A DNA stretch of 64,000 nucleotides from Rhipicephalus microplus (GCF_043290135.1 NC_134710.1:462435376-462499375), one strand, 5' to 3'. Numbered from the stretch's first letter, positions 12,704 to 23,296 are shown. The notes: a model not told the origin generated them from the sequence alone. Numbers and translations are program-made.

Positions 12704-13262
12704 CGTCCGGGGAAAAGGGAGTCCTGAAGGTTGAGCTGATGCTAGGTGATTAGACCTTCAAGGCCCCCTGGCAGAGGCAACACATCCCTTTGGCCCCGGC
12801 TTCACGTAGACGGCACCCCTGGGCTGACCCACCCAGGGGAAATCAGCAGTCGCCTCTTCCTGTCTCCTTCTCTCTCTCCATCTTCGTCTTTTCTACTACT
12901 TTTGATCTTTCCTGTCCTCTCATCACTTCTTTTTACTTCCACAATTATCGGCGGCAAGGGTTAACCTGGTGTAGATATCCAACCTTGGGTAGATATATTA
13001 GGTTATAACGGCCATGTACGCCTGGCGCTTGCGCTTCCTTCGCGTCTCGCAGCTTCCCCTTATTGGATCGGTGGTGGGTAGTTGGCATGGCCGCCGAATA
13101 AGCTACCATCTTTATGAAAACTTCTAGCCCTCTCACAACCAATCGCCCTTCCAAGAGGTGGCGCACCGATGCAATTTTCGAATTTTTTCCAAACAAGAAA
13201 AATAACTACCCGAAATAACACATCATCCACTGTGAAAGTATAGAAAAGAAAGCTAGAAGCAT
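12704..13262 (+). mobile_element. LINE-A copy 1: 5' region fragment
   Basis: Diverged copy of the 5' untranslated region of LINE-A, recognisable from TCCGGGGAAAAGGG onward, including the conserved CCCCTGGG/CCCAGGGG stem-loop at 12816-12839. It continues through a degenerate start of ORF1 (GCGCACCGATG near 13161, matching ACGCACCGA in the other copies) and ends where copy 2 begins. The first roughly 100 bases of the LINE are missing. It is more diverged from copies 2-5 than they are from each other, so it is an older insertion or another subfamily. Confidence 0.7.
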
Positions 13263-14755
13263 CCCCACAGGGGCGCCTGCGCAAATAGGCGTTTGGTGTG
13301 TAGCGACACTACGGACTCGAGCTAACGGGGGAGTTTCTACTCCCTCCCACACCTAGCCGTGGGTGGCTTTGCCATGTCCGGGGAAAAGGGGATCCTGGGG
13401 GTTTAGCCGACGCTGGGTGATTGGACCATTAAGGCCCCCCGGAAGAGGCAACACGCCCCTTTGGCCCCGGCTTCACGCAGACGGCACCCCTGGGCTGACC
13501 CACCCAGGGGAAATCGGCAGTCGCCTTTTCCTATCTCTCTCTCCCTACATCTTCGTCTTTCTTATTTTTTTAGCTTTCCTGTCTACTTCTCTCTTCTGCT
13601 TATTTCAAAATTTCTCGGCAGCAAGGGTTAACCCTGTGCGAACAGCCTACCTTGGCCTAGGCGCATTGGGTTATAGCAGAGTTGTACGGCTGACGTCTGC
13701 AAGCTTTCAGCATCCGCAAACTTGCAGCGTCCCCTTGTTGGGCTCCGTGGTGGGTGGCCGCCAACGCTGCTGAACAACATACATTTAGCATGCACAAAGC
13801 ATTCCCTTTACTTAGTGATCGTGCCTCCTCAAAGCGGGTACGCACCGAAGATATCAATTTTTTCATCCAGCCAAGACAAATTTATTATTTTTCACGTTAT
13901 ACACTGCAAAAAAACCAACAAGCAAGCCAGAACTGTATGCCCCTTCATAGTGGCTATGCGCTTAACCGAAACTCTCGGTGCCGGGTACAAGGTTACCAAA
14001 ATGGCCAGCGGAGATCTACTCCTTGAGATACGTGACAAAGATCAATTCGATAAACTGAACACTCTCACAACGTTTGGAGACATACCCATTCGTATTACGT
14101 CACACAGGTCCATGAACTCATCTCGCGGGGTCGTATCAGACGTAGATTTGCTTGACCTGACCGAAGCTGAACTTCTGGAGTGATGGAAGAGCCAGAAGGT
14201 ATTAAACGTACAGCGTATTAGGATCAGAAGAGATCAAAAGGAAATCCCAACCAAACACTTAGTACTGACCTTTGCTTCGAGCGATTTGCCGGAAACCATT
14301 AAGACTGGGTTACCAAAGACAACCGTTAGGCCATATAATTTCAACCCCCGCCGTTGCTTCCAATGTCAGAGATATGGCAACGGCTCGCAAAGCTGTCGTG
14401 ACCGGAAAACTTGTGCTCTTTGTGGAGTCGTGGGCCATGCGTCCGACAACTGCGAAGCACCTGCACACTGTGTGAACTGTGGCGGTAATCATGCCATGTA
14501 CTCACGTTCCTGTTCTTTCTGGAAAAAAGAAAAAGAGATCATTACATTAAAGATAAAAGATAACATTAAATTTAAAGAAGCAAGAAAAAGAGTCTCGCCA
14601 TTTTATGGCCCCACATAGGCTAATGCGGCGCGCCAGGGGGCAGTGTCGCACCAGCCCTCGCCACTCCTTCGGCCTGCGCAGAGCGAGCCATTGGCTGTGG
14701 CACCTGCCCCCAAGGCGGCAGTAGTTGAGTTTACTCCACTTACTATTGAACAGAG
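13263..14755 (+). mobile_element. LINE-A copy 2: 5' end through most of ORF1
   Basis: Begins at CCCCACAGGGGCGCCTGCGC, the same 5' terminus as copies 4 (32643) and 5 (57906), so the LINE 5' end is complete. It carries the 5' untranslated region with the stem-loop at 13487-13510, then a broken ORF1. It stops inside the proline-rich tail region of ORF1 at about 14755, where copy 3 starts. No ORF2 belongs to this copy. Confidence 0.8.
13789..14755 (+). pseudogene. LINE-A copy 2 ORF1 (Gag-like), broken
   Basis: Starts at ATG 13789 (MHKAFPLLSD, as in the other copies). A frameshift follows in the first 60 codons, and an in-frame TGA lies at about 14181, where the other copies read ELLEEW or ELLEGW. 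The zinc-knuckle region survives (CFQCQRYGNGSQSC, then CALCGVVGHASDNC, then CVNCGGNH...C), with the histidine of the first knuckle changed to asparagine. The frame ends at TAG near 14618. Clearly non-functional. Confidence 0.8.
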
Positions 14756-14788
14756 ACGCCAACGATGCTGAACAAAAAGAAGACCGGC

Positions 14789-15973
14789 ATGCATGGAGCA
14801 ATCCCTCTTCTGTCTGATCGTACCGGCTTAAAGCGGGTACGCACCGATGATATTAACTTTTTTAACCAGCCAACAGAAACTTTTCCCTATTTCCACGTCA
14901 TTCACTGTGAGAAAACTGGAAAGCAAGCCAGAACCGTCTCTCCTTTCCTGGTTTCTAGATGTCTTACCGAAACTCTTGGCACAGGATACAAGGTAACCAA
15001 AATGACTATTGGAGACCTTCTCCTCGAAATCCGTGACAAGCAACAATTTAAAAAGCTAGACCGTCTTTCAGATTTCGGTGGCATACCAGTAACCATAACA
15101 CCACATAGATCAATGAACACAACTCGCGGAGTGGTATCTGACATGGACTTACTTGACTTGACTGAGACTGAACTTTTGGAGGAGTGGAAGAGCCAAAATG
15201 TCACTATTGTACAGAGAATCATCATCAGAAGAGATAACAAGGAAACACCGACAAAACACTTAACACTCACATTTGCATCCAGTAAACTACCGGAATTTAT
15301 TCAAACAGGGTACACAAAGACATCTATCAGGCCGTACATACCAAAACCTCGTCGTTGCTTCCAATGCCAGAGGTATGGCCATGGCTCTAAAACCTGTCGT
15401 GGTCGCCAGACTTGTGCACAATGTGGAGTCCTAGGCCACGTGTCTGAAAACTGCAAACAACCGCCACACTGTGTAAACTGCGAAGGAAACCATGCCGCAT
15501 ATTCACGCTCCTGCACATACTGGAAAAAAGAAAAAGAAATATTTACATTAAAGGTGAAGGAGAACATTACATTTAAGGAAGCACGGCGAAGAGTCACTCC
15601 ATTCTATGGAGCTACATACGCTGATGCGGCGCGTCAGGGGGCACCGCCGCACCAGCCCTCGCCACTCCTTCGGCCCGCGCATACCGAGCCGGAGGTTGTG
15701 GCACCTGCCCCCAAGGCGGTTGTAGCCCAGGCTACACCGCCTACTCCCAAACAGAGACCGGAGACTACAGAGTCCTCGGGTCTGAAGGCCTCACCTCACC
15801 AGGCGAGGCCCGAAATTCGAACTAGCAGCCCGCACGTGCGGGCATCCAGTGCCTCCGAGGAGGCAATGGATACGTCGGTACCCTTGGTGCCGAAAGAGCG
15901 GCGTGGCTCCTTGGAGCGCGCCAAGAAAACAAAAAAGCCGATAACAGGGCCTGGTTACGGCCCTGTTAAGTGA
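14789..15973 (+). CDS. LINE-A copy 3 ORF1, RNA-binding Gag-like protein
   Basis: Intact ORF1. By homology with copies 4 and 5 the start is ATG 14789 (MHGAIPLLSD). An in-frame ATG at 14765 adds eight residues that arise from the copy 2/copy 3 junction. Counting from 14765, residues about 60-175 form a conserved domain of probable RRM-like fold. Three zinc knuckles follow: C198-C201-H206-C211, C217-C220-H225-C230 and C236-C239-H243-C250. Then come a basic KKEKE segment and a proline/alanine-rich tail ending in KKTKKPITGPGYGPVK. Such proteins coat LINE RNA in ribonucleoprotein particles. The tail differs from copies 4 and 5, which carry a 5-base insertion and end in another frame. ORF2 starts 65 bases downstream. 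Confidence 0.85.
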   Translation: MHGAIPLLSDRTGLKRVRTDDINFFNQPTETFPYFHVIHCEKTGKQARTVSPFLVSRCLTETLGTGYKVTKMTIGDLLLEIRDKQQFKKLDRLSDFGGIPVTITPHRSMNTTRGVVSDMDLLDLTETELLEEWKSQNVTIVQRIIIRRDNKETPTKHLTLTFASSKLPEFIQTGYTKTSIRPYIPKPRRCFQCQRYGHGSKTCRGRQTCAQCGVLGHVSENCKQPPHCVNCEGNHAAYSRSCTYWKKEKEIFTLKVKENITFKEARRRVTPFYGATYADAARQGAPPHQPSPLLRPAHTEPEVVAPAPKAVVAQATPPTPKQRPETTESSGLKASPHQARPEIRTSSPHVRASSASEEAMDTSVPLVPKERRGSLERAKKTKKPITGPGYGPVK

Positions 15974-16037
15974 ACTCAAACTCCCTGTCTAAACAGCCAC
16001 TCGCTTTTCGTACACACAGCACTATTTTACATTCACC

Positions 16038-19000
16038 ATGAACACTCAAATTATACCATGGAACGTCAGGGGCCTTCTCGGAAACCTTGACGACATCCAA
16101 GAACTCTTACACGAACACTCACCAAAAGTGCTGTGTGTACAAGAAACACACCTTAATTCAAAACACACAAATTTTCTTCGTAAATACGTTATTTTCCGAA
16201 AGGACCGTGTTGGTGCTGTGACATCATCCGGAGGTGTTGCCATCATAGTGAATCAAGGAATAGCATGCACACACTTACAACTCCAAACATCCCTTGAGGC
16301 AGTGGCTGTACGAGCAGTTCTTTTTGATAAACTGATCACAATCTGCACTATCTACATTCCTCCTAGCTATCAGCTGCAAAAACGTGATTTACACTCTTTA
16401 ATTGATGAACTTCCGGAGCCCTATCTTCTCCTTGGAGATTTAATGCGCATAACAGGCTATGGGGTGACTCTCGGTATGACGCACGAGGTCGACTGATTGA
16501 ACAGTTCCTTCTCTCCTCGAGCGCGTGTCTCCTAAATCGGAAAGAACCAACCTATTATAATCTCGCCAATAAAACCTACTCCTCCATAGACCTAAGCAGA
16601 GTATCTGCATCCCTTGTGCCTCTACTCCAGTGGAAAGTCGTCAGTAATCTGTACGGAAGTGACCACTTCCCCATAGTTTTGAGCACAAATACAGTAACTG
16701 AGTGTCCATCACGTGTTCCCAAGTGGCTCATAAACAGAGCCGACTGGGAACACTTTTATACCATCGCTCGTCTAGGTTGGAATGACATGAGTACTGTGAA
16801 CATTGATGTTGCTGTCAACAACTTCACAGCATTTTTGATTGATGCTCCAACAAAATGCATCCCACAAACAAATGGACACCCTGGAAAACGGTGTGTGCCG
16901 TGGTTGAACTGAATGCCGAAACGCGCGCAAACAGCAAAACAGAGCTTGGAGGCTGCTTTGGAACTCACCGACAGCCGAAAATCTTGACACCTTCAAGAAA
17001 ATAAAGTCTCAAGGCAGGAGATCGCGTCGGCAGGCCAGAAGAGAAAGCTGGCAGAAGTTTTTGTCAGGGATCAATTCATACACACAGGAATCTGAAGTCT
17101 GGAAAATGGTCGGTAGGATAGCAGGAAAACAAGTACACACACTTCCACTCGTAAACACTCAGGGTGACACCTTGGAAGATCAGGCAAACTTCCTCGGTGC
17201 ACACTTCGAACAGGTGTCCAGCTCATCCCACTATACTGACTTTTTCCAAAAATACAAAACAAGAATAGAAAAGCAGAAACTCGAACACAAATGCACTAGA
17301 TACGAGGCATATAATCAAGCGTTCAGTCTAGCTGAGCTGCGAATGTCTCTAAACTCCTGCAGTACTTCTGCCCCAGTTTCTGACCGTGTCGTTTATGAAA
17401 TGTTAAAAAACCTACCGATCGAAACACGAAAAACCTTACTTTGTTTGTACAATGCTATCTGGTTTTCTGGCACTATCCCTAACTCCTGGAAAGAGGCTAT
17501 TATAAGCAATTTTTTCTTTCTGTGTTCCTCGATATGGAAAAGGCATAAGACACTGCATGGCGCTTCGGCATATTGCGAGACCTGTCACATTTAGGTGCGC
17601 GGGGTAGAACACTTACAGTTATCGAAAGCTACCTGTCCAACCGTACATTCCGTGTCCAAGTTGGCACTGTCATATCTCGAGTATGTGTCCAAGAAACAGG
17701 AGTGCCACAAGCAGGTGTATTGAGCTGCACACTTTTCATAGTTAAAATGAATTCTTTGCACCTGTCTCTACCACGAAATATTTTTTCTGCATATATGTCG
17801 ACAATGTGCAGATTGGTTACAAATCGTGCAACATCAAGTGCCAATGTCAGTTCAATTAGGGTTGAACAAGGTATCTCAATGGGCAAACGAGAATGGTTTT
17901 ATACTCAACGCGCAAAAGAGCACTTGTGTCTTGTTCAGCCGAAAGAGGGGCCTCTATTCTGACCCCGACATTGACCAGCATGGTCAACCTCTGTCAGTGA
18001 AGACCGAGCACAAGTTTCTTGGTCTCGTATTAGACACAAAGCTAACCTTCATCCCACACAACAAGTATTTAAGGGACAGGTGCTTAAAAACAATGAACAT
18101 TTTGAAAGTGTTGTCACACACTACATGGGGTAGTGACAGAAAATATTTACTTAACCTGTATAAAAGCCTCGTACGCACACGCCTAGATTACGGTGCTATA
18201 ATCTATCAGTCGGCAACACCATCAGCCTTGAAAACTCTCGACCCTGTCCACCATCTAGGCATTCGCCTCTTTACAGGTGCTTTCCGCACCAGCCCTGTGG
18301 AGAGCCTGTACGTGCATTCGAATGAACGGTCACTCCACCTACAGAGATTTTCCCTGTCCTTTTTGTACCTTTTGAAGGTGAAGGGAGACAAGAAACATCC
18401 TTCCCAATTCACAATTAATGATTTGTCTTGTTCTGGCTTGTTAGAGAACCGTCCTTCGTTTAGGCAGCCCTACGCGCTGCGTGTAAGGAGCCTGGCCGAA
18501 GAAACAGGTGTGCCTCTTCTTGAATCCTGTTTGATGGCTCCTGCAACATATCTGCCACCGTGGCAGTGGCAGCTTATAGACTGTGATGTTTCTTTTGTTG
18601 ATGTCATAGAGCACGCACTACTTGCACACATACATACATGCTTTTTAGAACTACAACATAAATACACATGCCCTGAGTTCTTTACTGATGCGTCAAAGTC
18701 AAACACTTCTGTGTCATATGCAGCGGTAGGCCAATCATTTTCCGAGGCCGGCGTTCTTCATCCTAATGCAAGCATTTTCACAGGAGAAGCTTACGCAATA
18801 CTGGTGGTCGTAAAACACATTAAACAGATAAAATTACAAAAGGCGGTAATATACACAGATTCCCTAAGCGTGGTCAAAGCCCTGAAAACTCCTAAAAAAA
18901 CACAAGAACCCCGTGCTGGTGTCACTCTACTCACTTCTGTGCACACTCTACACATCAAAACAACATGTCGTTGTCTGCTGGGTTCCAGGGCACCGTGAAA

Positions 19001-19184
19001 TACAAGGGAACGTTTTGGCCGACAATCTGGCTGCTTGCGCCAATGTCACTACTGCCAATGCATCAACACCAGCCCCTGCACTTGACTTAAAACCCTTTAT
19101 AAAACAAAAGCTCAGGGGGTATTGGCAGAGCATGTGGGATAAATACACAGATAATAAACTCCATGCTATTAAGCAGCAACTAGG
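16038..19184 (+). pseudogene. LINE-A copy 3 ORF2, broken polyprotein (part before Gypsy-1)
   Basis: Starts MNTQIIPWNVRGLL, an APE-type endonuclease N-terminus, with VQETHL and GSDHFPI also visible. A one-base deletion near 16441 breaks the GDLNAH motif. A second frameshift lies near 16905. In the reverse transcriptase a deletion of roughly 240 bases near 17510 removes early blocks between the KEAI segment and the FLDIEKAYD block, and the active site reads YVDN near 17793. RNase H is recognisable (FFTDASKS, FTGEAYA, IYTDSLSVV, VVCWVPGHREIQGN). The frame is cut at 19184 by Gypsy-1 and resumes at 24189. Copies 4 and 5 show the original layout. Not functional. Confidence 0.85.
19180..19184. repeat. 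Target-site duplication of Gypsy-1, left copy (CTAGG)
   Basis: CTAGG directly precedes the left LTR, and CTAGG at 24184-24188 directly follows the right LTR. Joining the flanks with one copy restores the LINE-A codons QLGYWPP, matching HLGHWPP in copy 4. This proves the insertion point. Confidence 0.95.
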
Positions 19185-20066
19185 TGTGATGGTAAAGGAC
19201 GTTCGTCACTGTGTTTGTTGATAGCGGACGAAAAAGGATTAACATCAACAATGGATGCGAACAAAAGAAGCGTTATATTATACACTAGAGAACGAAGTGG
19301 CAGGTGAAAATAAAACTATATGTCCAACCCTACATGCCACGCGTCACGCAACATGTACGAGAGTCAGACCTCTAGCATGCGGAGAGCTCGCGGCTACGCT
19401 TACTCCGAGTCCAGCGCGTAGAGTTCTCAGTTCGCAAGAGAAAAACGCTGCCTCACAGTTTGGGTCCCCGTCGTCCCGACATGATGCGATCGTCGACGTA
19501 CGTGAGGGCAAAGGTGGCACGGCTGGAGCGGCTAGAACGGCTTACGGCACACGGATGCGCTACCGTGTGCAGCGCCGTTTAGTCAGACGTCGCGGCCAGC
19601 AGTCAGGGTCGCAACTCCTGAGGTTCAGGGTCAGGCCCCGGCTCACGAGGACCACGCCCGGTAGGCCTCGCCACAAACCTGCTCCCGGCCACTGCACCCA
19701 GGCAGGAGCCGTTCAGCAGGCCCCGTCCTTGCACCTTGTAGAAGCCGGCGGACTCGACCCCGAACGAACACGCCGGAGCTTGACCTGGCCGACACGTACG
19801 GGTCCCACGTCCGCCTCAGGAACGCTCCCAGGAACTCGTCCTCTCGAGCGGCGCACTGCTTCGTCTGCCTTCGTGGCCTCCACGCTCGAGCTCGTTTTCG
19901 CGCGTTCCTTCTTCTTCTCCTCTTCTTTTTCCTTTCTTGTCATCGCCTTCGTGCCACCTGCCATCCGCTCGTCTTCTTCAGTTTCGGTTTGGCGTCCCTC
20001 GGCGCTTCAAGTCCTTTTAGCCACAAATCGTACCTAAACACAGCACTTTTGTGTCCTTTCCTTACA
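19185..20066 (-). repeat. Gypsy-1 3' LTR
   Basis: 882 bp, 5'-TG...CA-3'. In plus-strand reading it starts TGTGATGGTAAAGG and ends CTTTCCTTACA. It is near-identical to 23302-24183. GC-rich central part. Both LTRs carry an antisense 260-codon open frame (19255-20037), probably a by-product of base composition. Confidence 0.95.
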
Positions 20067-20070
20067 AATA

Positions 20071-20077
20071 TCCCCCT
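20071..20077 (-). other. Gypsy-1 polypurine tract
   Basis: On the minus strand GCAGGGGGA lies four to five bases before the 3' LTR start (TGTAAGG). This is the expected position of the plus-strand primer for second-strand synthesis. Confidence 0.7.
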
Positions 20078-20253
20078 GCTCAAGAAAGTTGTTTAGGGGG
20101 AAAACAACTTTTCACAAGCGCGCGAGGTGGAGTACCCAAAAGCGAAAACATAGCCAAAAAAAACATTATTTACAGAAGTTCATTCCGTTAGAGAAAAGGT
20201 GAATTGACATGAAAAGAAATTGTGCCACCACTAAACGCTAACCAGCGGAGAAG

Positions 20254-20328
20254 TCAAATGCGGTTGAGGTAGTCGGCACCTACGTTGTCGGAGACCTTAA
20301 TGTACTCAACCACAGAGTCATACTCAGT
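20254..20328 (-). pseudogene. RNase H C-terminal stub of Gypsy-1
   Basis: Reading the minus strand from 20328 in a frame shifted by one base relative to the integrase gene gives 24 codons ending with TGA at 20254-20256. They include VVEYIKVSDN and VGADYLNRI. This matches the extreme C-terminus of Ty3/gypsy RNase H (yikGkdNvgADyLSR pattern). The rest of RNase H and all of RT are absent. The stub overlaps the integrase stop codon, so the deletion join lies at or just before about 20328. It is direct evidence that RT-RNase H once followed integrase. Confidence 0.75.
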
Positions 20329-23221
20329 AAGCAATAGGCTCCCTTTCGTGGTATTTCTTGAGAAGGTTGATGTGAAAAAGACTTCTCCGTGTTCCGAGAT
20401 CTATCTCGTAGTCATAGTCACTGCGTTTTTCAAGCACTGTGAAGGGTCCCTTCCATGTCAAGACCAATTTATTCTTATCTGATGGTAGCAACAGCAATAC
20501 TTTGTCTCCGGGTGATAGTTGTCGAACTCTTCCTTTCCTATCGTAATATTTCTTCTGTGTCATTTTCGCCTTCAGGAGTTCTTCGTGCGCTACCTTGCAG
20601 GTGTCTTGCAGTCGCTCCCGAAGATCTATAACATACTCGTATGTTGTTTTCGTTTCAGGATCGATGTTGGCCCCTGTCCACAGTTCCTTAAGGATCGACA
20701 TTGGCCCGCGTACAAATCTGCCGTAGAGGAGATCGAACGGCGCGAATCCAAGGCTCGTCTGGGGAACTTCACGGTATGCAAAGAGCAGGGGAGCCAAGTA
20801 TCTGTCCCAATGTTGCGGCCGTTCTTGACACATGCGGCGAACCATTTGTTTGAGAGTGCCATTAAATCTCTCCACAAGTCCGTTGGCCATGGGGTTATAA
20901 GGCGTTGTGGGTAGCTGACGAAATGAAAGTAGCCGACCGAGTTCTTGCATGAGACTCGAGGTGAACGACTTTCCACGGTCGCTCACTATCTCACGGGGCA
21001 CTCCAACGCGGGAGAACATCTCTACTAGTGCTTCCGCTATGCGCTCTGTCTCGATGCTCGGTAGTGCCACCGCATCCGGGTAACGCGTAGCGAAGTCTAC
21101 CATCGTTAAGACATACTTGTTGCCCTTGGATGACGTTGGTGACAGCGGGCCAATAATATCGATGGCGACCCGCTGAAAAGGTGTGTCTATGATAGGCATA
21201 TTTCCCAATGGAACTCGTCCGACGAGGTGTTTAGGCACGGTCCTCTGACATACGTCGCACGACTTCACGAACCGTATCACATCAGCCCGTACACCCGGCC
21301 AATAAAACTCTGTAAGGACACGGTCTGTTGTCTTTCTTTGCCCTTGGTGACCAGACAGAAGGCCTTCATGAGCCATCTTCATTACGGTGTTCCGAAGATC
21401 CTTGGGTACTACAAGTTGCTCCAAGTCTCGCCTTTCTGCCGTGCGGTGGCGCCGGAAAAGAATGTCACGTACCAGGACAAACTCAGTGACTGCTGGCTTC
21501 TTAGATATGATCTTTCCCAATGCGGCGAAGCAGGTTTCCAGCGTGGGATCTGCGTGCTGTAAATTCTTTAGCGCTTCCCGGCTGATATCCAGGGGTTGGA
21601 TCCGAGGAACAATCAGTTCACTGGGCTTTTTCCTTTCTTTTCCTGCAGCTGCCGACATGTCATCTTGTCGTCTTCTATCTGATGAGGTTGCATCTTCAGG
21701 TTCTTCTTCAGTGCATACTGGCTCACGGTGAATCTGTGCTAGTTTTGGACGTCTTGCTGGCTGCTTCGGGGCTGGTTGGGCAGCTGACAGTAAACCCGCA
21801 ATGTTGCCAAGCACGACTTCATACAATGGATTCTCCATACAAACAGCAAGCACCTTACCTCTGAAAAACGGAGAATCTATGTACACCTCTGCTTCTGGTA
21901 AGACTTTTGCAGATCGGTCCAATAAGCGAATGGTACGGGTGTTGCCAGTCAAGTTGCAGTCAGGAACTAGCGATCGTTTCACCACTACTGTATTGCAACC
22001 GGTATCCCGCAATACGGTAACCCGCTTCCCTTCGAGATAGCCCTTTACAGTTGGCATTTGTTTTGACCCGTTGTCGCAAGTTGCGTTGCTTTGGGTCCCA
22101 TCACACATGTCATGACAATGTTTCTCATCCTGATTGTCAGGCGCATCTTCCATTGATTTCTCATGCTGCGCTTTCTGGTATCCCAAGACGGAACATGATG
22201 CCTCTCTACGTTTTCCCGAGTTTAAGGGACAACTATCGGATCTGTGCCCCGACTTCTTACAGATCCAGCACGACGTCGACTTGGGCGCTCGAGATTTTGT
22301 CCAGGAATCGGAAGCTCGATGACCCGGCTTGTTGCACAGAAAACAAAGCGGTTTTCCTTTGCTTTCGCTGACAGTGTCAACTTTAGCTGTAGCCATCGGT
22401 TTCCCTTTTTCGTCTTTTCCTCTAGCGAGATTCACTATTCCCTGAGCTTCCAAATATTGATCAGCCGTCGTTGCCAACGTGTCCAGGTTATGACATCCTC
22501 GCTCCTTCAAGAAGACAGCCAACTTCTCGTCGCACCGCCTGAGGAATTGCTCGGACACCATCTTGTCTCGCAGTGCATCATATGTTTTGGGAGTCTTCGC
22601 CAGCTCCTGCCAATGGTCGAAGTATCCACAGAGACGTCCCGCGAACTGTCGACCTGTCTCAGTATTCTCGGGCCGGGCATCCCTAAACTTTGTGTGGTAT
22701 CCCTCCTCTGTATAACGGAACCGCTTGAGGAGCGTCTGCTTGAGCTTTGCGTAGTCCGTAGAGTCTTCTGCAGACATCCGTCCTACCACGGTCAAGGCTT
22801 CTCCCGTTAGACACAAGCTCAGTGACAGGGCCCACTTGTCCGTTGGCCAGCCTTGGCTCATGGCAACCCTCTCAAATCTCTGGATGTACGCATCCAGTTC
22901 GTCCCTACTCTCATTGTAGGGCGGAATCATTTTGTGTGGGCTGCGAAAACTCTGACCACCACCCATACTATCGTCCGCAGAACTCGTGCTCGGCCGCTGC
23001 GCTTCTGCGACACGACGTCGCTCCTCGAGCAGGAGCCTTTCAGCCTCCATGCGAGCTATTTCACGCTCATGCTCCACCTGTGCTGCTAGCCGTGCCTCCT
23101 CTCGATCTTTCGCTCTCTGGTCCCTCATTTCTTTTTCCTCCGTGCTCACCCATTCCAGCAGAGCCTCACCACTCAGCCCCATCTCCTTCCCTAGCTCAAC
23201 TAGCTTTCTCTTGTCGTCCAT
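20324..23221 (-). CDS. Gypsy-1 Gag-protease-integrase polyprotein (no RT)
   Basis: 965 codons from ATG 23221 (MDDKRKLVELGKEMGLSG, aligned with the Gypsy-2 Gag start). The longer open frame to 23236 begins with GTG. Order by residue: charged coiled-coil N-terminus (about 25-75); Gag core (95-265); zinc knuckles, the first lacking its last cysteine (C293, C296, H301, then S306) and the second complete (C318, C321, H326, C331); aspartic protease with VLRDTG (D406) and VVLGN near 470. A linker of about 65 residues follows, then integrase: H618, H625, C655, C658 zinc site; catalytic D688, D748, E784 (exact D-x35-E spacing); and a GPY/F-type C-terminus (WKGPFTVLEK). Protease is followed directly by integrase, unlike standard gypsy order. 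No stops or frameshifts, so it is probably translatable. It should form particles and integrate DNA if RT comes from elsewhere. Confidence 0.95.
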   Translation of the reverse strand: MDDKRKLVELGKEMGLSGEALLEWVSTEEKEMRDQRAKDREEARLAAQVEHEREIARMEAERLLLEERRRVAEAQRPSTSSADDSMGGGQSFRSPHKMIPPYNESRDELDAYIQRFERVAMSQGWPTDKWALSLSLCLTGEALTVVGRMSAEDSTDYAKLKQTLLKRFRYTEEGYHTKFRDARPENTETGRQFAGRLCGYFDHWQELAKTPKTYDALRDKMVSEQFLRRCDEKLAVFLKERGCHNLDTLATTADQYLEAQGIVNLARGKDEKGKPMATAKVDTVSESKGKPLCFLCNKPGHRASDSWTKSRAPKSTSCWICKKSGHRSDSCPLNSGKRREASCSVLGYQKAQHEKSMEDAPDNQDEKHCHDMCDGTQSNATCDNGSKQMPTVKGYLEGKRVTVLRDTGCNTVVVKRSLVPDCNLTGNTRTIRLLDRSAKVLPEAEVYIDSPFFRGKVLAVCMENPLYEVVLGNIAGLLSAAQPAPKQPARRPKLAQIHREPVCTEEEPEDATSSDRRRQDDMSAAAGKERKKPSELIVPRIQPLDISREALKNLQHADPTLETCFAALGKIISKKPAVTEFVLVRDILFRRHRTAERRDLEQLVVPKDLRNTVMKMAHEGLLSGHQGQRKTTDRVLTEFYWPGVRADVIRFVKSCDVCQRTVPKHLVGRVPLGNMPIIDTPFQRVAIDIIGPLSPTSSKGNKYVLTMVDFATRYPDAVALPSIETERIAEALVEMFSRVGVPREIVSDRGKSFTSSLMQELGRLLSFRQLPTTPYNPMANGLVERFNGTLKQMVRRMCQERPQHWDRYLAPLLFAYREVPQTSLGFAPFDLLYGRFVRGPMSILKELWTGANIDPETKTTYEYVIDLRERLQDTCKVAHEELLKAKMTQKKYYDRKGRVRQLSPGDKVLLLLPSDKNKLVLTWKGPFTVLEKRSDYDYEIDLGTRRSLFHINLLKKYHEREPIAY

Positions 23222-23278
23222 CCTCGTCCGCCACACACAAACAACGTGAGGCTCTCAGATGTGAGGCGAGAGCTTAGT

Positions 23279-23296
23279 CCTGTCTCGCGGACGCCA
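23279..23296 (-). other. Gypsy-1 primer-binding site
   Basis: On the minus strand, five bases after the 5' LTR, the sequence is TGGCGTCCGCGAGACAGG. The first 12 bases are identical to the Gypsy-2 site at 43070. It starts with TGG, complementary to a tRNA CCA end. It resembles the primer site of 412/mdg1-type elements (tRNA-Arg); the tRNA identity is inference. Confidence 0.75.

Noticed and set aside
12303..12753. Overlapping open frames on both strands up to 146 codons
   Set aside because: All are short, mutually overlapping, and explained by high GC content. No domain is recognisable.
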